Below are positions 6,909 through 10,799 of a stretch of 10,799 nucleotides of DNA, in pieces. Source of the stretch: JBBRSC01 sp038245795. Its GTDB lineage: Bacteria > Actinomycetota > Acidimicrobiia > Acidimicrobiales > Microtrichaceae. How positions within the stretch are numbered: the stretch's first letter is position 1; every line of letters starts with the position of its first letter. The stretch spans positions 1-10,799 of the forward strand of contig JBBRSC010000102.1 in assembly GCA_038245795.1 (NCBI GenBank). The letters are read 5' to 3'. Below the pieces are notes generated by a model. That model was given only the letters and a program-made list of their open reading frames with translations. It had not been told where the DNA came from and did no database searches. A program made the position numbers and the translations under genes.

Positions 6909-7537
6909 GATGGCTCCGTTGATACGCGAAGGTCGGCGGCGAGGACGCCGGGCTGGGCGGCGAGGACGCCGGGCTGGGCGGCGAGGACGCCGTCAAAGAG
7001 GAGCGCGCACATCGTCGAGGCGATCACCTCGGGAGGATCGGTCGGCGCATTGATCGAATAGCTGACGAGCAACCGGGTCAGGAGATCGCTGAACAAACGT
7101 CGCTGCTCGCTGTCGATCTGCGGCGCGATGTCATCGACGACCTCGCGAATCACCATGCCGGCCAACGCCAGGATGGGTCCGCCGTCCGACGTCAGAAATG
7201 GGAGGAGCACCTCGGGTTCGGTGGTGAGCACACGGTCGAGGAGCGGGTGCTCTCGAGCTGAGACCAGCGTCATCACAATGCCAGCGTGCAACGCCGCTCG
7301 GGGATCATCGTGCTCAGCGGCCGCATTCGTGATTCGTGAGACGAATTCCATCGCCTCTCGAACGATCGCCGCAGTAACCAGCTCGTCCTTTGATGAGAAG
7401 TGGGTGTAGAGGGTCGGGCGGGAAATTCCGACGAGCCGCGCCACCTCGCCGACTGATGTGTGGGCGATGCCGTGCCGCGTGGCGAGCTCCACTGCAGCGT
7501 CCAGGATGGCTTCACGCACGTCGTCTCGAGACCTCAT
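6905..7537 (-). CDS. TetR-family transcriptional regulator of the alkB operon
   Basis: This 210-residue regulator has an N-terminal TetR DNA-binding domain: REAILDAAVELATRHGIAHT (9-27), then the helix-turn-helix SVGEVARLVGISRPTLYTHF (28-47) and SSKDELVTAAI (48-58). The helical C-terminal part (60-180) is the probable ligand and dimerisation domain. It overlaps alkB by 4 bases and is transcribed first, so it probably represses its own operon and releases it on sensing an alkane or oxidation product; the ligand is inferred. The C-terminus carries GVLAAQP repeats (183-201) from a 21-base tandem duplication, after which only a short tail follows, so the duplication may be neutral. No Shine-Dalgarno precedes ATG 7537. 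The promoter -10 box lies only 7 bases upstream, pointing to a leaderless mRNA. Confidence 0.92.
   Translation of the reverse strand: MRSRDDVREAILDAAVELATRHGIAHTSVGEVARLVGISRPTLYTHFSSKDELVTAAIVREAMEFVSRITNAAAEHDDPRAALHAGIVMTLVSAREHPLLDRVLTTEPEVLLPFLTSDGGPILALAGMVIREVVDDIAPQIDSEQRRLFSDLLTRLLVSYSINAPTDPPEVIASTMCALLFDGVLAAQPGVLAAQPGVLAADLRVSTEPS
6938..6992 (-). repeat. 21-bp in-frame tandem repeat at the 3' end of tetR
   Basis: Two identical 21-base units (6938-6958 and 6959-6979) are followed by 13 bases of a third (6980-6992). They encode GVLAAQP-GVLAAQP-GVLAA in the TetR protein. The absence of any difference between copies suggests a recent duplication, and the unit length preserves the frame. 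Confidence 0.95.
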
Positions 7538-7544
7538 TCTTTAC

Positions 7545-7566
7545 ATCTTAACGATAGTTGTAAGAT
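7545..7566. promoter_or_regulatory. Candidate TetR operator overlapping the tetR-alkB promoter
   Basis: An inverted repeat ATCTTA (7545-7550), 10 bases, TAAGAT (7561-7566) fills the whole spacer and -10 region. One arm is the -10 box itself and the other directly abuts the -35 box. A dimer bound here would block RNA polymerase, the typical geometry for autorepression by TetR proteins. The arms can be extended imperfectly by allowing small insertions. That the adjacent TetR is the binder is inferred. Confidence 0.6.
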
Positions 7567-7572
7567 TGTCAA
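7545..7572 (-). promoter_or_regulatory. Sigma-70-type promoter of tetR-alkB, predicted leaderless
   Basis: Read on the minus strand, TTGACA (7572-7567) matches the -35 consensus perfectly. A 16-base spacer (7566-7551) separates it from TAAGAT (7550-7545), which resembles the -10 consensus TATAAT. Only GTAAAGA separates the -10 box from ATG 7537. Transcription normally starts 6-8 bases after the -10 box, so +1 should fall on or within a base or two of the ATG. This is seen directly in the sequence; promoter activity is inferred. Confidence 0.8.
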
Positions 7573-7661
7573 GAAGCGTCCGACCACGTCCGGGTTGTGG
7601 GGACGGTGGGGTCGGCTGGTGATTGGGTAGTGGCGCGGATTGTCGTGGGAAGATGAGATCA

Positions 7662-8837
7662 ATGAGTGAACTGGAACCGTCGCCGGATGATCTCGATGAA
7701 CAGTCAGAACGCCACGCCACCAACGTCGAACTCTTTCTTGACCTGGTCTTCGTGTTCGCGGTCACGCAGATCGCGACAGTGCTGGCAACGGTCGGTACCG
7801 CCGCCAGCTTCGGGCGTGGGCTCCTGATCACGTGGCTCGTGTGGTGGTTATGGTCGCAGTTCACCTGGCTCGGCACCGCGGTCGATCTCGGTGCTCGCTC
7901 CCTGAACCAGCTCATGATCCTTGTTGCGGTTCCTCTGACGCTGCTCATGGCCGTCGCCATCCCCGATGCATTCGGGGATTCGGGACCGAAGTTCGCTGGC
8001 GCCTACCTGGCCGTTCAATTCTGGGCGCTGGCGATCCAAGGTCGAGGACTGTGGGGCGTTGCGTCCACACGACGTGCGTTCCTCCAGTACGCGCCCCTCG
8101 CCATCATCGCGCCCAGCATCCTGTTGGCCGGGTCGTTCCTGAACCTCGGTCCCCGCACCGCAGTGTGGGCGCTGGCAGCGATCGTCCAGATCGGCTCCGC
8201 GTTGGTCGCTGGCCGAGAAGGGTCGAGTGGCGAGAGCGACTGGACCATCGACCCGCTGCATTTCGCAGAGCGACATTCACTGTTCGTCATCATCTCGTTG
8301 GGCGAGGTCCTGGTCGCCGCGGGGCTCGCCGCGTCCGAGGAGCCGCTCACCGTCACTGTTGGGCTCGGACTCGTTGCTGCAGTATCCGTGGCATGCGTGT
8401 TCTGGTGGGCCTACTTCTCCTACGTGCCCTCGATCATCGAGGATCGGCTCCGCGAATCGCAGGGCGTCGAGCGTGGTCGAATCGCTCGCCGCGTGTTCTC
8501 ATTCGGCCACTTCCCGATCATCTTCGGCATCGTGCTGTATGCCGTCGCCGCGAAGCACGTCATCGCCCACCCCACGGAGCCGCTCTCATCGCCCGATCTC
8601 TACGCACTGGCGTTCGGCATCGGATCGTTCATCGGGGGGCTGGGTTGGCTGCAATTCTTGATGGTCCGCCATGTCGCACAGGAACGGATCATCGTCATCG
8701 CGTCCGTCGCCGTGCTCTGCGCGGCCGTGGGCCCGCATCTCGCAGGTGCGTGGATGGTGGCCATCGTCGCCGCCATGATCGTCGTGGCCCAAGGACGAGT
8801 TCTGCGAAGCTACCTTCGGGCGACCGCCGCCGACTGA
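7662..8837 (+). CDS. Low temperature requirement protein A (LtrA) family membrane protein
   Basis: This 391-residue polytopic membrane protein matches the LtrA family, named for a Listeria gene needed for growth in the cold; the molecular function is unknown. The family hallmarks are ELFLDLVFVFAV (23-34), LHFAERHSLFVIISLGE (199-215) and FGHFPIIFGI (281-290). About ten hydrophobic segments are visible, including 23-44, 53-70, 82-101, 113-127, 142-160, 166-183, 205-224, 231-253, 283-302, 312-334 and 342-378. I chose ATG 7662 because GGGAAG at 7647-7652 is 9 bases upstream; ATG 7653 directly abuts that Shine-Dalgarno, and an in-frame GTG at 7623 lacks one. It is divergent from tetR, with about 124 bases between starts, so the candidate TetR operator could also influence it. 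It is unrelated to the group II intron protein of the same name. Confidence 0.92.
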   Translation: MSELEPSPDDLDEQSERHATNVELFLDLVFVFAVTQIATVLATVGTAASFGRGLLITWLVWWLWSQFTWLGTAVDLGARSLNQLMILVAVPLTLLMAVAIPDAFGDSGPKFAGAYLAVQFWALAIQGRGLWGVASTRRAFLQYAPLAIIAPSILLAGSFLNLGPRTAVWALAAIVQIGSALVAGREGSSGESDWTIDPLHFAERHSLFVIISLGEVLVAAGLAASEEPLTVTVGLGLVAAVSVACVFWWAYFSYVPSIIEDRLRESQGVERGRIARRVFSFGHFPIIFGIVLYAVAAKHVIAHPTEPLSSPDLYALAFGIGSFIGGLGWLQFLMVRHVAQERIIVIASVAVLCAAVGPHLAGAWMVAIVAAMIVVAQGRVLRSYLRATAAD

Positions 8838-8842
8838 GCCGT

Positions 8843-8886
8843 TCAATTCTCGGGCCAATCAGTTCTCGGGCGAGTCAGTTCTCAGG
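8843..8886 (-). repeat. 16-bp tandem repeat spanning the stop codon of the last ABC gene
   Basis: Three head-to-tail copies with a 16-base period: TCAATTCTCGGGCCAA (8843-8858), TCAGTTCTCGGGCGAG (8859-8874) and the partial TCAGTTCTCAGG (8875-8886). The third contains the reverse complement of the ABC ATPase stop codon and last codons. The stretch fills the 37-base gap to the convergent LtrA gene. I see no hairpin terminator in this gap. Confidence 0.75.
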
Positions 8887-9912
8887 ATGGTGACAGGCCA
8901 CAAGATGATCCGCGGCGCCCAAGCCGCCAGCCATCGGGGCGAGCAGCGGCTCGACCGTCGAGCAGATCTCGTCGGCCTTCCAGCACCGGGTGCGGAACCT
9001 GCAGCCCGACGGCGGATCGATCGGCGACGGGACATCGCCCTGCAACACGATTCGACGTCGACTCCGCTCGATGGTCGGATTGGGCACGGGGACCGCTGAG
9101 AGCAAGGCCGTCGTATACGGATGATGCGGAGCCGCGTAGATCGAGGTCTTCGGGCCGATCTCGACCATCTTGCCGAGATACATCACCCCCACGCGATCCG
9201 AGATGTGCCGTACCACCGACAGATCGTGGGCAATGAAGAGGTACGAGATCCCGCGTTCGTGTTGCAGATCGCGGAGCAAATTCACGACACCTGCCTGAAT
9301 GGACACGTCGAGCGCCGAGACGGGCTCGTCCAACACAATCAGCGAAGGATCGAGCGCCAACGCCCGGGCGATGCCGATCCGCTGCCGTTGTCCACCAGAA
9401 AATTCGTGTGGATAGCGGCTGGTGTGCTCGGGCGACAGGCCGACTCGTTCCAGGAGTCCCGCCACGGCCGCCGCGCTTTTGGCGCGACTCATGCCGCGGT
9501 GCACCAGAAATGGTTCGCCGACTGCCTCGCCGACGGTCATACGTGGATTGAGCGACGAGTAGGGATCCTGGAAGACGATCTGGATGCGTTGTCGGATTCG
9601 TCGCATCTGCCGTTGATCGAGCCCACCGATCTCGGAGCCCTCGAAGAGAATCGAGCCCGAGGTCGGCCGGATGAGGTTCATCAGCACGCGACCGAGCGTG
9701 GACTTGCCGCACCCCGATTCGCCGACGATGCCGAGGGTTTCGCCGCGGCCGATGTCGAGGCTCACATCGCTGACGGCCTGGACCCTGCCGACGGTGCGTT
9801 GGAGGATTCCACCGCGAACCGGGAATTCCTTGACGACGTGTCGGGCACGAAGGAGGGGCACGGTGGGGTCCCACCCCTGGACCGCGGCCCCGGAATTGCT
9901 GACGGCGGTCAT
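8875..9912 (-). CDS. Peptide-type ABC transporter ATP-binding protein (DppF/OppF-like)
   Basis: This 345-residue cytoplasmic ATPase would power a peptide, nickel or related solute importer. The motifs run in order: Walker A GESGCGKST (64-72), Q-loop IVFQDPYSSLNPRM (112-125), signature FSGGQRQRI (171-179), Walker B LIVLDEP (191-197) and the H-loop His229 in IAHDLS. The C-terminal oligopeptide-transporter extension is present (HHPYTTALLSAVP at 263-275; PSGCRFRTRC at 301-310). Cysteines 304, 310, 317 and 340 form the conserved C-terminal set, proposed in some homologues to bind an iron-sulphur cluster. I chose ATG 9912 over an in-frame upstream start at 9960 because AGAAGGA precedes it by a few bases and the ATGA overlap with the upstream ATPase gene fits coupled translation. 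The substrate is unknown without the binding-protein gene. Confidence 0.93.
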   Translation of the reverse strand: MTAVSNSGAAVQGWDPTVPLLRARHVVKEFPVRGGILQRTVGRVQAVSDVSLDIGRGETLGIVGESGCGKSTLGRVLMNLIRPTSGSILFEGSEIGGLDQRQMRRIRQRIQIVFQDPYSSLNPRMTVGEAVGEPFLVHRGMSRAKSAAAVAGLLERVGLSPEHTSRYPHEFSGGQRQRIGIARALALDPSLIVLDEPVSALDVSIQAGVVNLLRDLQHERGISYLFIAHDLSVVRHISDRVGVMYLGKMVEIGPKTSIYAAPHHPYTTALLSAVPVPNPTIERSRRRIVLQGDVPSPIDPPSGCRFRTRCWKADEICSTVEPLLAPMAGGLGAADHLVACHHPEN

Positions 9913-10799
9913 GAACGTTCCTTCTGGCGGAGCTCGGCCACTTCGGCCGAGTAGTGACACGCCGACCGATGTGCTGTGGCGCCGACCTGGAGCAGCTCAG
10001 GCACATCGGTTGCGCAGCGGCCGTCAACGTGGGCAAAGCGGCAGCGCGGATGGAACGAGCAACCACTCGGGAGATTGATCATCGACGGCGGTTGGCCTCC
10101 AATGGGCCGCAACGGGGCTTCTTCGCCTTCAACGGTGGGAACGGAATCCATCAGACCGATCGTGTAGGGGTGCGACGACCGATCGAAGACCTCGTCGACC
10201 GTTCCCTCCTCGACGCCGCGACCGGCGTACATGACCATCACCTGGTCAGCGAGGCCGGCGACGACGCCGAGATCGTGGGTGATGAGCATGATCGCCGAAT
10301 CGATCTCGTCCTTGATGCCGACGAGCACATCCAGCACCTGCGCCTGCACGGTCACGTCGAGCGCGGTCGTTGGTTCATCGGCGATCAGGAGCGACGGGCG
10401 ACACGAGATGGCCATGGCGATCATCGCCCGTTGCCGCATGCCGCCGGAGAACTCATGGGGATACATTTTGGCTCGTCGCGCGGCCTGCGGGATCCCTACG
10501 AGATCCAACATCGCTACGGCGTGAGCGTTGGCAGCCTTGGCGTTCATCCCCCGGTGGATGCGAACCATCTCAGCCACCTGGCGGCCCACGGTGTGTACGG
10601 GATTGAGCGCCGTGAGCGGATCCTGGAAGATCATGGCGATCTCCCCGCCCCGCACGTGGCGCATCCGTTCCGGCGTCGCCGCCAGCAGGTCCTCGCCCTG
10701 CCAGAGGATGCGTCCGCCGACCACCTCGGCGGGCGGCGTGGGAAGCAGGCCCAGGATGCTCATGGCAGTCACGGATTTACCGGATCCGGACTCCCCCAC
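9909..10799 (-). CDS. Peptide-type ABC transporter ATP-binding protein (DppD/OppD-like), 5' end cut by window
   Basis: The visible 296 residues begin inside Walker A (GESGSGKS), so roughly the first 35-45 residues lie beyond the right edge. The Q-loop is IFQDPLTALNPVH (57-69), the signature FSGGMRQR (117-124), Walker B LLIADEP (137-143) and the H-loop His175 in LITHDLGVV. The C-terminal domain has HPYTIGLMDSVP (210-221) and LPSGCSFHPRC (243-253), with cysteines 247, 253, 262 and 281. SGGM plus IADEPTTALDVTVQAQ is typical of the DppD/OppD partner, and together with the next gene it makes the usual heterodimer of a peptide-family importer. Its TGA overlaps the ATG of that gene by 4 bases. The permease and solute-binding genes are probably further upstream, outside the window. 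Confidence 0.93.
   Translation of the reverse strand: MGESGSGKSVTAMSILGLLPTPPAEVVGGRILWQGEDLLAATPERMRHVRGGEIAMIFQDPLTALNPVHTVGRQVAEMVRIHRGMNAKAANAHAVAMLDLVGIPQAARRAKMYPHEFSGGMRQRAMIAMAISCRPSLLIADEPTTALDVTVQAQVLDVLVGIKDEIDSAIMLITHDLGVVAGLADQVMVMYAGRGVEEGTVDEVFDRSSHPYTIGLMDSVPTVEGEEAPLRPIGGQPPSMINLPSGCSFHPRCRFAHVDGRCATDVPELLQVGATAHRSACHYSAEVAELRQKERS

Noticed and set aside
6375..7061. Plus-strand frame of 228 codons over alkB and tetR
   Set aside because: It is antisense to well-conserved AlkB and TetR proteins; its apparent repeats (GWAARTP) are just the 21-base DNA repeat read on the other strand.
9121..9954. Plus-strand frame of 277 codons over the ABC ATPase
   Set aside because: It is antisense to an ATPase with all motifs intact; the composition is shadow-like.

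Overview
This window is a high-GC stretch of bacterial chromosome, most likely from an actinobacterium (Actinomycetota). The evidence is a DUF222/HNH protein of the 13E12-repeat type, a deazaflavin (F420)-dependent nitroreductase-family protein, a DUF1905/YdeI-type protein, an AlkB alkane hydroxylase, and several starts that look leaderless. A member of Acidimicrobiia is plausible, but that is an inference from overall gene flavour. No tRNA, rRNA, CRISPR array, prophage or complete insertion sequence was seen. Genes are densely packed and no gene-free stretch exceeds about 300 bases; the longest is the roughly 185-base divergent gap at 2250-2434.

Layout. 1-616 (-): N-terminal two thirds of a Gfo/Idh/MocA oxidoreductase running off the left edge. 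693-2249 (-): DUF222/HNH endonuclease-like protein with an acidic repeat tract near its N-terminus. 2435-3391 (+): secreted alpha/beta hydrolase with a visible Ser-Asp-His triad, followed by a strong hairpin. 3496-3771 (+): small DUF2007-like protein. 3870-4742 (+): SurE nucleotidase. 4784-7537 (-): a four-gene co-directional cluster transcribed right to left, tetR, alkB, F420-type reductase, DUF1905/OmdA protein. 7662-8837 (+): LtrA-family membrane protein. 8875-10799 (-): two peptide-type ABC transporter ATPases; the upstream one is cut by the right edge.

How the genes work together. tetR and alkB overlap by 4 bases (ATGA), so they are translationally coupled, and the two downstream genes follow after 48- and 25-base gaps. 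The tetR promoter is unusually legible: TTGACA, a 16-base spacer and TAAGAT, with only 7 bases between the -10 box and the ATG. This predicts a leaderless mRNA. The -10 box is also one arm of an inverted repeat whose other arm abuts the -35 box, which suggests TetR autorepression and therefore repression of alkB. No rubredoxin or rubredoxin reductase is fused or adjacent, so the electron donors of this AlkB must be encoded elsewhere. The two ABC ATPases also overlap by ATGA and form the end of a peptide/nickel-type importer operon whose permease and binding-protein genes presumably lie to the right of the window.

I did not find a convincing undescribed system. The points most worth checking are the promoter/operator/leaderless architecture of the tetR-alkB unit, the possible three-gene leaderless pattern, the in-frame tandem repeats in TetR and the HNH protein, and a 16-base tandem triplication at the 3' end of the last ABC gene.
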